Shown in pieces: positions 35,250 to 43,325 of a stretch of DNA of 64,000 bases. The stretch spans positions 5,773-69,772 of the forward strand of contig DATJQP010000065.1 in the NCBI GenBank assembly GCA_035505655.1, read 5' to 3'. The notes under the pieces were generated by a model that saw only the letters and a program-made list of their open reading frames with translations, searched no databases and was not told where the DNA came from. Position 1 is the stretch's first letter. Each line of letters begins with the position of its first letter. The position numbers and the translations under genes were made by a program. This DNA comes from JAGVPT01 sp035505655 (GTDB taxonomy: Bacteria > Bacteroidota > Ignavibacteria > UBA10030 > UBA8401).

Positions 35250-36725
35250 TCACTCTTCCACAAGGGCCTCCAACTCCCGCTCCGTCTCCAGAATCTGGCT
35301 GATGTTGAAGAGAAACCAGGGATCTATTTTCGTGAGGTTGTGAACCTCCTCGATAGACAGTCCGAGTTGGAAAGCATACCGCAGATAGAAGATATTGCTC
35401 GGCTTGGGTCGGCGGAGTTGGTCCTTCACTCTCTTTTCCCACTCTGCCTTCGATTTCGCCGTCAACCTGCGGGGATTGAAGAGATCCTTGCCGTCGGCGC
35501 CGAGTCCTGCACGTCCTGTCTCGAGGGAACGGAGCGCTTTCTGAAGCGCCTCTTTGAACGTCCTGCCGAACGCCATCGCTTCCCCCACCGACTTCATCTG
35601 AACTCCGAGCGTATCATCGACTCCTTTAAACTTCTCGAAATCCCATCGGGGAATCTTCACGACCGTGTAGTCAATGGTCGGCTCAAAGGAGGCAGGAGTC
35701 AGTTTCGTGATATCGTTTGGAATCTCGTCGAGCGTGTATCCGACCGCGAGCTTTGCGGCGATCTTCGCAATCGGGAAACCCGTCGCCTTCGAGGCGAGTG
35801 CCGAGCTGCGTGAGACGCGGGGGTTCATCTCGATGATGTACATCCTTCCATCAGTGGGGTTGAGGGCGAATTGGACATTCGATCCCCCCGTGTCGACGCC
35901 GATGGCGCGCATGACGGTGATCGCCGCATCGCGCATATGCTGGTATTCCTTGTCTGTAAGGGTCTGCGCCGGTGCGACGGTGATCGAATCGCCGGTGTGA
36001 ACCCCCATCGGATCGAAATTCTCGATTGAGCAGATGATGACAACGTTGTCTTTTGTATCCCTCATCACCTCGAGCTCGTATTCCTTCCAGCCGATGACCG
36101 ATTCCTCGACGAGCACCTCGTGGATCGGACTGTTCGTAAGCCCGTGTTCAATGATCGAATGGAACTCTTCAAGGTTGTACGCGATCCCTCCGCCGGTGCC
36201 GCCGAGCGTGAACGATGGCCTTATGATGATCGGGAACCCGATACGATCGACGATCTTCAGGGCTTCCTCGTAACTGTAGACGAACCCGCCCTGCGGCATT
36301 TCAAGTCCCGCCGCCTTCATCGTCTTCTGGAAGAGCTGTCTGTCCTCGGCTTTCTTGATCGCATCAAGTCTGGCACCGATCAGCTCGACATGATACTTCT
36401 CCAACATCCCCCGTTCGGCAAGCGCGACGGCGGTGTTGAGGGCCGTCTGTCCCCCCATCGTCGGGAGGATCGCGTCGGGCTTTTCCTTCTGGATGATCAT
36501 CTCGACGAATTCGGGGGTAATCGGCTCGACGTAGGTTGCGTCGGCGAGGTCCGGGTCGGTCATGATCGTCGCCGGATTGCTGTTGATGAGGATGACGCGG
36601 TATCCTTCCTCGCGAAGGACCTTGCAGGCTTGAGTTCCGGAATAATCGAATTCGCAGGCCTGGCCGATGACGATCGGCCCGCTGCCTATGATGAGGATGG
36701 ACTTAATGTCTGTGCGTTTGGGCAC
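35250..36725 (-). CDS. carB1: Carbamoyl-phosphate synthase large chain, N-terminal half
   Basis: About 491 residues: carboxyphosphate synthetase half with the first ATP-grasp domain. Motifs: SILIIGSGPIVIGQACEFDYSG at the start, MGGQTALNTAV, RPSFTLGGTGGGIAYN, and VIEMNPRVSRSSALASKATG. It ends within the oligomerisation domain after NLTKIDPWFLFNISQILETERE. I take GTG 36725 (MPKRTDIKSI, the usual CarB start); a GTG at 36752 adds nine residues. carA is not in the window. Confidence 0.92.
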   Translation of the reverse strand: MPKRTDIKSILIIGSGPIVIGQACEFDYSGTQACKVLREEGYRVILINSNPATIMTDPDLADATYVEPITPEFVEMIIQKEKPDAILPTMGGQTALNTAVALAERGMLEKYHVELIGARLDAIKKAEDRQLFQKTMKAAGLEMPQGGFVYSYEEALKIVDRIGFPIIIRPSFTLGGTGGGIAYNLEEFHSIIEHGLTNSPIHEVLVEESVIGWKEYELEVMRDTKDNVVIICSIENFDPMGVHTGDSITVAPAQTLTDKEYQHMRDAAITVMRAIGVDTGGSNVQFALNPTDGRMYIIEMNPRVSRSSALASKATGFPIAKIAAKLAVGYTLDEIPNDITKLTPASFEPTIDYTVVKIPRWDFEKFKGVDDTLGVQMKSVGEAMAFGRTFKEALQKALRSLETGRAGLGADGKDLFNPRRLTAKSKAEWEKRVKDQLRRPKPSNIFYLRYAFQLGLSIEEVHNLTKIDPWFLFNISQILETERELEALVEE

Positions 36726-36751
36726 GGATGAGGCGAGACGATTCGGGTACA

Positions 36752-36783
36752 CAAAAACCTGGCAGGGGTCGGGCCGCCAGGTT
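36752..36783 (-). terminator. Hairpin plus T run in the carB1 leader (attenuator or cstA terminator)
   Basis: Minus strand: AACCTGGC (36783-36776), 12-base loop, GCCAGGTT (36763-36756), then TTTGTG, giving TTTTT at the stem end. The stem is perfect over 8 bp. It lies downstream of the putative carB1 promoter and upstream of the start codon, so carB1 transcripts must read through it. Confidence 0.6.
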
Positions 36784-36801
36784 CATTCGAGAATCCATGA
36801 C

Positions 36802-36830
36802 AGTATACGGATTTTCTTCGAACATTACAA
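36802..36830 (-). promoter_or_regulatory. Putative sigma70 promoter of carB1-carB2
   Basis: Minus-strand TTGTAA (36830-36825), 17-bp spacer, TATACT (36807-36802). It predicts a start near 36795, about 12 nt before the leader hairpin. The 221 bp between cstA stop and carB1 holds only this promoter and the hairpin. Confidence 0.5.
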
Positions 36831-36974
36831 CGGTTTTCAGTTGCCGGGAGAAAATGTGTCCGGTTGGATGCAACCGCAGGTCACCCTTCGGGGGCTTCAT
36901 CCAAGAACCGATGAATTCTTTCGGCTCCCCGTCAGAACACCACGAAGACCCTTCCTCCTCCATCGGCCGCTGTC

Positions 36975-38828
36975 TCAGCAGCAACCGTACTCCGGCGGCT
37001 GGACCTTCCCTCCGCTCGCGACCAACAGCTCCCCTCCCGAGGTATACTCCTTCATCACAAGAACGCGGTACCATTTTCTTCCCGAATCGACGAGGATGAT
37101 GATGGCGCAGGCCATGATAACGATCGTAAGACCTGCATCGAGATACCCCTGGAACGCCGTATCCGGATTGGCCGTCATCGGGAAAAAACTGTCGGTGATG
37201 TTAAGGAAGCCCGCCGACAGCGTTGTGACCGAGACGAACGCGAGCGGGACCGCCGTGACCCAGATGTATTTCTGTTTCCCCGCATTGATGATGCTGGTCG
37301 TCGCGACGCACAGAGCAACGCTGGCGAGGAGTTGATTCGCGACCCCGAACATAGGCCAGATCGTGCTGATGCTTCCGGTGTGAATAAAATAGGCCCAGGC
37401 GAAAACGATGAGCGCCGAGGCGATGATGTTTCCCGGGAGCCAGTCGGTTTTTTCGAAGGGCTTGTAAAATTTCCCCGCAAATTCCTGTATGAGAAACCTC
37501 CCGATCCTCGTTCCCGCATCGATCGTCGTCAGGATGAAAAGCGCCTCGAACATGATCGCGAAATGATACCAATACGACATCAGGCCGGTCATGCCCGGAA
37601 GAGCGGTGAAGATTTGAGCGAAGCCGACGGCAAGCGACACGGCGCCTCCCGGACGCCCGGCGATCGCCTCACCGACTTCGTGCGCTAATTGCTGAAGGTT
37701 CACCGGGGGAACTCCCATGGCGGAGAATTTCTGCGGAGCCACGTTGATCGCAAAGTAGTCACCGGGGAAAAGAGAGCTCGCAGCGATGAGGGCGATGATA
37801 CCGACGAGTCCTTCCATGAGCATCGCCCCGTAGCCGATGAAGCGCGCGTCTCCCTCCTTGTCAAGCATCTTCGGAGTGGTCCCGGACGAGACCAGCGCGT
37901 GGAAACCCGAAATCGCCCCGCATGCAATCGTGACGAAGACGAACGGAAAGATCTTGCCGGGGATGATCGGGCCCCCGCCGTGGATGAAGTCGGTCACCAT
38001 CGGCATCTGGAGGTGCGGCATGACAATGACCACGCCAATGACAAGCGCCGCTATCGTCCCGATCTTCATGTAGGAGCTCAGGTAATCGCGCGGAAGGAGG
38101 AGCAACCAGACCGGAAGGATCGATGCGACAAATCCGTATGCCGCCATGAGGTTCGTGATCCCGTCCTTCGAAAAGGTGAAATAGGGGGCGAGCCACGAGC
38201 CGGGGACATAGCTTCCAACGAAGACCGAGAGGATGACGCCGATGACTCCGATAATACTCGCTTCGGCGATTCGCCCCTTTCTGATCTTGTACATGTAGAG
38301 CCCGACAAAAAGGGCAAGGGGGATCGTCATCGCTATCGTAAACGTTCCCCAGGCGCTGTCGTGGAGGGCGTTGACGACGGCCAACCCGAGTCCCGCGAGC
38401 GCGATGATGACGATAAAGAGGATCGCGATCGATGCGATGATGCCGGAGAGGGGGCTGACTTCGTGGCGGGCGATCTCGGCCAGGGATCGGCCGTTACGCC
38501 GGATCGAGAGCCCGAGAATGAGAAAATCATGAACCGCGCCGCCGAGAACGACGCCGATGAGGAGCCAGAGGTATCCCGGAAGAAATCCGAACTGCGCCGC
38601 CAGCACGGGTCCAATGAGCGGACCGGCTCCGGAGATCGCGGCAAAGTGATGTCCGAAGAGGACCCACTTGTTCGTGGGTTGATAATTGCTTCCGTCGTCG
38701 AAGAGGTGGGCGGGGGTCGTCCGCGAATTGTCGAGGGCTATGATCTTCGCCGCAATGAATGCGCTGTAGTAGCGATACATGATCGCCATGACGCACAGCG
38801 CTCCGATCAGAAATGGAAGTGCACTCAT
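36975..38828 (-). CDS. cstA: Carbon starvation protein A (peptide/pyruvate transporter family)
   Basis: 617 residues with about 16-18 membrane helices. CstA signatures: GHHFAAISGAGPLIGPVLAAQFG near residue 60, GGAVHDFLILGLSIRRNGRSLAEIA near 100, and FGVANQLLASVALCVAT near 495. Members take up peptides or pyruvate. The protein is shorter than E. coli CstA (about 700) but in the range of many other bacteria. It reads toward carB1, 222 bp away. Confidence 0.92.
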   Translation of the reverse strand: MSALPFLIGALCVMAIMYRYYSAFIAAKIIALDNSRTTPAHLFDDGSNYQPTNKWVLFGHHFAAISGAGPLIGPVLAAQFGFLPGYLWLLIGVVLGGAVHDFLILGLSIRRNGRSLAEIARHEVSPLSGIIASIAILFIVIIALAGLGLAVVNALHDSAWGTFTIAMTIPLALFVGLYMYKIRKGRIAEASIIGVIGVILSVFVGSYVPGSWLAPYFTFSKDGITNLMAAYGFVASILPVWLLLLPRDYLSSYMKIGTIAALVIGVVIVMPHLQMPMVTDFIHGGGPIIPGKIFPFVFVTIACGAISGFHALVSSGTTPKMLDKEGDARFIGYGAMLMEGLVGIIALIAASSLFPGDYFAINVAPQKFSAMGVPPVNLQQLAHEVGEAIAGRPGGAVSLAVGFAQIFTALPGMTGLMSYWYHFAIMFEALFILTTIDAGTRIGRFLIQEFAGKFYKPFEKTDWLPGNIIASALIVFAWAYFIHTGSISTIWPMFGVANQLLASVALCVATTSIINAGKQKYIWVTAVPLAFVSVTTLSAGFLNITDSFFPMTANPDTAFQGYLDAGLTIVIMACAIIILVDSGRKWYRVLVMKEYTSGGELLVASGGKVQPPEYGCC

Positions 38829-38890
38829 AGGTCCGGCCGAATGATGGATGATATGGTGGAGATCGTTGGCATTCCCGGTCAGAGGTCGGG

Positions 38891-39244
38891 CTAGAACGCG
38901 TTCCTGAAATACTTCAGCCGCTTCTCTCCAGCGGCAGTTGAAATCGCAATGACGTCAAACCGGCAGTCGACATCGGTCAAGCCCCGCTCCGCGACGTAAC
39001 CCTCGGCGGTGCGTCGGAGAAGCGCCTGCTTTGCGGGCGTGACAGCCTCTTCCGGGGATCCAAAATGGAGGGACCGCCGGAACTTCACCTCCACAAAAAC
39101 GATTTCGTCGCCGTCCTTCGCCACGATGTCAATTTCGCCGTGGTTATGGACGTAATTACGGTCAAGCACGATGAAGCCCCGCCGTTCCAGGAATGAAACG
39201 GCACAACGCTCTCCGCTTTCCCCGATAGTTCTATGAGACGGCAT
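38891..39244 (-). CDS. UPF0102 (YraN) family nuclease-like protein
   Basis: 117 residues. The restriction-endonuclease-like core reads GESGERCAVSFLERRGFIVLDRNY, then HGEIDIVAKDGDEIVFVEVKFRRS, which gives the E-x-D...E-x-K nuclease pattern. It ends with DCRFDVIAIS. Function unproven; it usually neighbours rnhB, as here (one gene apart). Confidence 0.9.
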   Translation of the reverse strand: MPSHRTIGESGERCAVSFLERRGFIVLDRNYVHNHGEIDIVAKDGDEIVFVEVKFRRSLHFGSPEEAVTPAKQALLRRTAEGYVAERGLTDVDCRFDVIAISTAAGEKRLKYFRNAF

Positions 39245-39257
39245 TTCCCCCTAAGTC

Positions 39258-39950
39258 CTACAACCACTTGAGAAGCTTGAAAACGATAAAGATGAAGAGA
39301 AGAAGAAAGATCATGATGACCGACGCAGCTCGCTTCGGAGGGCCGATGCCCATTTTCGCCGCGAGAGTCGTGGTCTTTTGAAGGTCGTCCTCGTCAAGGC
39401 GCTTGAGCGACGCCATAAGATTCCCGGCAACGGCTTGCCATCCCAGAGAGAACATCTCCGGCTCGTTCGGGTCGGAAGCTCCCTCCCCGCGCACCTGTTC
39501 AAACGGCAGATGAATGTGAACGCGCACCCGAACGTGGGCCTCGCGCGTCAGGTAGATCTTCTGTTCCGGGATTCTGGCCAAGAGAAGAGCGAGGGTCTCC
39601 AGGCCTTTTCCCGCAATCTCCCCCTGATGATCAGCGATCTCGCCGTAATGGATCCCCACCTTCGCAAGGATCGTTCCTTCGTCAAGACCAAGCCGGTTGT
39701 AGCTCGCAAACTGTTCCTGGAGGCTGATGGCGCAGTTCACGGCATCGGCGGCATCCTTGAATTCAACGACGGCCGTAGTGCCGTCAACCCGGAGAATGGT
39801 GCCTGCCTGCTGCAACACTCTCGATGCAACGATTTCCTCATACTGCTCCTTCAACCCGCGATCTCCTTCGACGGAGAGTCTCGCCGAGATTCCCATCAAG
39901 GGAACTCTCCTGCGAAGAAGGTCGGGGTTCGCTGTCGGCTGAAGCTTCAT
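39258..39950 (-). CDS. Tail-anchored protein with degenerate class III cyclase-like domain
   Basis: 230 residues. The middle resembles the cyclase-homology core: AGTILRVDGTTAVVEFKDAADAVNCAISLQEQF followed by LAKVGIHYGEI, as in adenylate/guanylate cyclases. The N-terminal metal-binding FxDI(R/V)GFT motif is absent, so cyclase activity is unlikely. A single hydrophobic helix (VIMIFLLLFIFIVFKLL) sits at the extreme C-terminus, predicting a tail anchor with the domain in the cytoplasm. The start overlaps the rnhB stop by 4 nt. Confidence 0.65.
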   Translation of the reverse strand: MKLQPTANPDLLRRRVPLMGISARLSVEGDRGLKEQYEEIVASRVLQQAGTILRVDGTTAVVEFKDAADAVNCAISLQEQFASYNRLGLDEGTILAKVGIHYGEIADHQGEIAGKGLETLALLLARIPEQKIYLTREAHVRVRVHIHLPFEQVRGEGASDPNEPEMFSLGWQAVAGNLMASLKRLDEDDLQKTTTLAAKMGIGPPKRAASVIMIFLLLFIFIVFKLLKWL

Positions 39951-40612
39951 TCTCGGGTCTGCCCTGCGATCGGTTCGAGCCCCGGGACGCGGAATGAACG
40001 ACGATGTATTTCCGACAGCCCGTACCGATGGATCGCAGCCACGTGTTCGGGGGTGCCGTATCCTTTGTGTCGTGCAAAGCCATACCCTGGGTAGCGAAGG
40101 TCGAGGCGGCGCATGATGTCGTCCCGTGTGACCTTCGCAACGATGGATGCCGCGGCAATCGAATGCGAGAGGGCATCGCCATGGACGATGTTCTCGACAG
40201 GGAAACGCGGATGCCGGAAGAAATTGCCGTCGACGAGGAGCTGCTGGGGCTCCACGCTCAACTGGTCAATCGCCTTGTTCATTGCAAGCATCGACGCCTG
40301 GAGGATGTTGATCCGGTCGATGACGTCGTGTTCCACGATGCCGACTCCGACAGCCACCGCCTGTTCGATGATCGAGCGGCACGCTGCCTCCCTCCTCTTC
40401 TCGGAAATCTGCTTTGAGTCCTTCACGAAGGGGATCCGCAGGCCCGGGGCCATGATGACCGCCGCGGCGACGACAGGTCCGGCGAGCGGCCCTCTGCCGG
40501 CCTCATCCACCCCCGCAACACGTACAATTCCAGTGTCCCAGTATCTCCGCTCATAGAGATGGAGATCCGTCAACACTCCGGCGCGCACGGCATGTGGAGC
40601 GTCATCCAGCAT
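39947..40612 (-). CDS. rnhB: Ribonuclease HII
   Basis: About 221 residues. It cleaves RNA in RNA-DNA hybrids and single ribonucleotides in DNA. Motifs: AGVDEAGRGPLAGPVVAAAV with catalytic D36/E37, KDSKQISEKRRE, GDALSHSIAAASIVAKVTRD with catalytic Asp, and YPGYGFARHKGYGTPEH. ATG 40612 overlaps the end of the UbiA gene by 11 nt; an in-frame TTG at 40624 is an alternative. Confidence 0.95.
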   Translation of the reverse strand: MLDDAPHAVRAGVLTDLHLYERRYWDTGIVRVAGVDEAGRGPLAGPVVAAAVIMAPGLRIPFVKDSKQISEKRREAACRSIIEQAVAVGVGIVEHDVIDRINILQASMLAMNKAIDQLSVEPQQLLVDGNFFRHPRFPVENIVHGDALSHSIAAASIVAKVTRDDIMRRLDLRYPGYGFARHKGYGTPEHVAAIHRYGLSEIHRRSFRVPGLEPIAGQTRE

Positions 40613-41426
40613 AGATCGCCGCAAGTCCGATGATCATGTCGTATTTGAGGACCGCGCTTAGCAGGCCGAGATTGCCCGGCGTCATCTCCCGCCAGAGCGA
40701 AGCAATGACCCCCGCAAGGACAAGATCGACTCCCACTGCCACGATCGTGAGGTAGGCGAAGCCGTACTGATGCGTCAGGAACGGAACGATGGTCGAGCAG
40801 ATGACGGCGAAAAGAAAGGCCGATGCGAGCATCGCCGACTTTTTCATGCCGAAGACGACGGGAAACGTCTTCGCCCCCTGCCGGGCATCACCGTCGAGAT
40901 CTTCCATATCCTTGACGATCTCCCTCCCGACGTTGATGAGGAACGCGAAGATGGCCGGCATGATGGCCCTGTCGATTCTCCCGACGACCGTTCCGCCGTA
41001 GAGAAACGCCAGCCCTGTGAGAGCCCCTACGGTGAGGTTCCCGAGGAGCGGCGTCCTTTTCAAACGATAGCTATAAAAGAAGATGAGGAGCGCAGCTCCG
41101 GCAGCGATCACCTGCGCCCCCGAATGTAGAAAAAGATTCAACAATAAGCCAAGAGAGGTAACCCCGGCGTAGAACGAAGCGGCAGAGCGCGGGGAGACGG
41201 CTCCGCTCGGAAGAGGGCGCGACGGCTTGTTGATCCGATCGATCTCGACGTCGAAGAGGTCGTTGATGACCATTCCTCCTCCTCCGATCAGACCGGCAGC
41301 GATGGATGCAAGCGCCATCGGGAGAATGTCAGCGGCGCCCGCTCCCGCAAGAAGAGCGGAGACGAAGACCGATGCCATGGTGATGAGAAAATTTGACGGC
41401 CGGAGAAGAATGAGGTAGTGCTTCAT
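40602..41426 (-). CDS. UbiA-family prenyltransferase, (di)geranylgeranylglyceryl-phosphate synthase-like
   Basis: About 274 residues with eight to nine membrane helices. The two aspartate-rich motifs are NDLFDVEID near residue 55 and KDMEDLDGDARQGAKTFPVVFG near 170. The REIVKDMEDLDGD pattern is typical of digeranylgeranylglyceryl phosphate synthase-like enzymes that attach a second isoprenoid chain to glycerol phosphate. MenA- or UbiA-like quinone synthesis remains possible. A TTG at 41468 would lengthen the N-terminus by 14 residues. It lies upstream of rnhB. Confidence 0.82.
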   Translation of the reverse strand: MKHYLILLRPSNFLITMASVFVSALLAGAGAADILPMALASIAAGLIGGGGMVINDLFDVEIDRINKPSRPLPSGAVSPRSAASFYAGVTSLGLLLNLFLHSGAQVIAAGAALLIFFYSYRLKRTPLLGNLTVGALTGLAFLYGGTVVGRIDRAIMPAIFAFLINVGREIVKDMEDLDGDARQGAKTFPVVFGMKKSAMLASAFLFAVICSTIVPFLTHQYGFAYLTIVAVGVDLVLAGVIASLWREMTPGNLGLLSAVLKYDMIIGLAAIYAG

Positions 41427-41510
41427 TGCTGGGCTTGTCACGCTATCTGGTTCGGTGGAGGAGGTCAATTCGTTGTCAGGTTCTCCGTACGAAGGGTACG
41501 ACGTCAGTCG

Positions 41511-43298
41511 TCAAAAAGCATTGGCAAGCCCAAAGTGGATCTTCGCCGTGCTGAAACTATCCCCCTCGCCCAACGCGAAGCTGACCCGAAAAATTCCGAG
41601 GGAGGTTTCAAGATTTGTCCCGATGCCATAACCATACAACAATTTTTCCTGCGAAGCAATTTGGTGCAAGAGGTCGGGCGGGCGGGAGAAGTATCCGCCA
41701 TCGACGAACCCAAACAGGCTCGAATACCTCCCGACGAGGAAACGGTATTCGAGATTCGACCAGACCACCTGGGAGCCGTAGAACTGGTTCTCCCTGTACC
41801 CACGCACGCTGTTGATCCCCCCGACCTGGAAGAGGTCACTTGTCTCGAGTTGGCTGGAGGTGATCTTCCGGCCGTGGAATCCCGCGAGAAGGACCTGGCG
41901 GGCAAACGTGGGGAGATACGTTTCAAGGTCGACGGTGAATTGCTCGACGAGAAAACTCCTCCCCGTCGCGAGGGAGAGGTATTGCGCCGGCCCGGAGATC
42001 CTTTTTGAGCCGCGGGAGTACGTGGTCGAGTAATTGACTCCGGACCTCGGGCTCATGACATTGTCCCGCGTGTCGTAGTGAATCTCACCTCCGACCGAGA
42101 GAAGGCTGCTCTCGAAAACGGTGAAGTAGTTCAGATCGGCCGATGGATCCACCGATTCGTCGGTGAGCGTCCCCGCGAGCGAGAGTTCATCGGTGAGGCT
42201 CAGGTCCGCACGAAGGGTGTATTGTGTCTTGATGTACGTCGAGTCTTGTTTCCTTTGAAAAATTCCCGCGCCGAGATTCACCGGGTACCCTCCGACCCAT
42301 GGTTCCTCGTAGTGAGCTTCGATCTGTTGAGTAGTGGGATTCTCCCTCTGCCATTGGACCATCGCCTTCCTTCCGGTCCCGAAAAGATTTCGCATCGAAA
42401 TAAGAACATTGCCGGTGAGATACCCGCTCTGTCCATTCCCGGTTGCCGGAGCGTATCCGACGATGCCGTCGAAACTGTTCGTCGAGCCCTCCTGAACAGG
42501 TACGACCAACCCGCCCCCGACGCTGTCCGAGCCGGACGGATCATGAAAGAGATAAAGCCGCGGTTCGCCAACCGACGAGAAGATCCCGAGTCGTTCGAGT
42601 TTGTGCCTGTAGCGCTCAACCCGCTCCTGGTCATAGACCTCCGCCCCATGGATGGAAGCCTCCCTGGCGATGACGTACGGCTTCGTCGAGCTATTTCCCT
42701 CGACCGTAATTTCCTTCAGATAAACTTTCGGCCCCTCCACTACGGTCGCCGCCAGAGTGATCCCAGAGCTGTCCTTCGTGTCCAGGCGGATGGAATCGAC
42801 GTGAACCGCGGCGAGAGGGCGGCCGGCGTTCTCGTACCTCGTCAGGAGGTTGTCAAAGTCCGCTTCGAGGACCGCCTGAACAAGTGGCCTCCCTGTCGAG
42901 GTCTCGAATTCCCCCCTCACTTCATCGGGGGGAAAGGAGGTGACACCCCGCAGGTTCAATTGCCTCAGGACTGCCTGCTCTCCCTCGTGGACGTAGTAAG
43001 CGAGCGCAACTGTCTGGCTGTCGTTGGAAAACAGACACGCCGTCGATTCAATGCGCGCGAAGTAGAAGCCATCCGAACGGTAGCGCGCAATGACGACCGA
43101 ATCCGCGGCGCGGAGTGAGGCGAGCGAGTACTCCCGCCCAACACTGACGGGAAGGTTTTCAAGCAGTTCCCGCTGCGAAAAGTGGCTGTTCCCATGCACC
43201 GTAACAGAGGCAATCCGCGGCTGGGCTTCCAGCAGCGCCGTGCACATCAGGGCGGTACCGATGACGAAGAGGGAAAGACGGGATGAAATGAAGGACAT
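41511..43298 (-). CDS. Omp85/BamA-TamA family outer-membrane protein
   Basis: 595 residues with a signal peptide. The N-terminus has POTRA units: ASVTVHGNSHFSQRELLENLPVSVGREYS near residue 28 and VYLKEITVEGNSSTKPYVIAREA near 190. The surface-antigen barrel follows, with GGEIHYDTRDNVMSPRSGVNYS and GGINSVRGYRENQFYGSQ (the RGY of the conserved VRGY/F motif) and ends FGLANAF. It is shorter than BamA, closer to TamA-like or patatin-free D15 proteins. It follows the GWxTD gene. Confidence 0.88.
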   Translation of the reverse strand: MSFISSRLSLFVIGTALMCTALLEAQPRIASVTVHGNSHFSQRELLENLPVSVGREYSLASLRAADSVVIARYRSDGFYFARIESTACLFSNDSQTVALAYYVHEGEQAVLRQLNLRGVTSFPPDEVRGEFETSTGRPLVQAVLEADFDNLLTRYENAGRPLAAVHVDSIRLDTKDSSGITLAATVVEGPKVYLKEITVEGNSSTKPYVIAREASIHGAEVYDQERVERYRHKLERLGIFSSVGEPRLYLFHDPSGSDSVGGGLVVPVQEGSTNSFDGIVGYAPATGNGQSGYLTGNVLISMRNLFGTGRKAMVQWQRENPTTQQIEAHYEEPWVGGYPVNLGAGIFQRKQDSTYIKTQYTLRADLSLTDELSLAGTLTDESVDPSADLNYFTVFESSLLSVGGEIHYDTRDNVMSPRSGVNYSTTYSRGSKRISGPAQYLSLATGRSFLVEQFTVDLETYLPTFARQVLLAGFHGRKITSSQLETSDLFQVGGINSVRGYRENQFYGSQVVWSNLEYRFLVGRYSSLFGFVDGGYFSRPPDLLHQIASQEKLLYGYGIGTNLETSLGIFRVSFALGEGDSFSTAKIHFGLANAF

Positions 43299-43325
43299 CG
43301 CAGCGATGGTAGAAATCGGGACGCC

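Noticed and set aside
33336..36725. Frameshifted carB pseudogene
   Set aside because: Both halves have complete domains, separate start and stop codons and a 111-bp spacer, so a single frameshift cannot explain the break.
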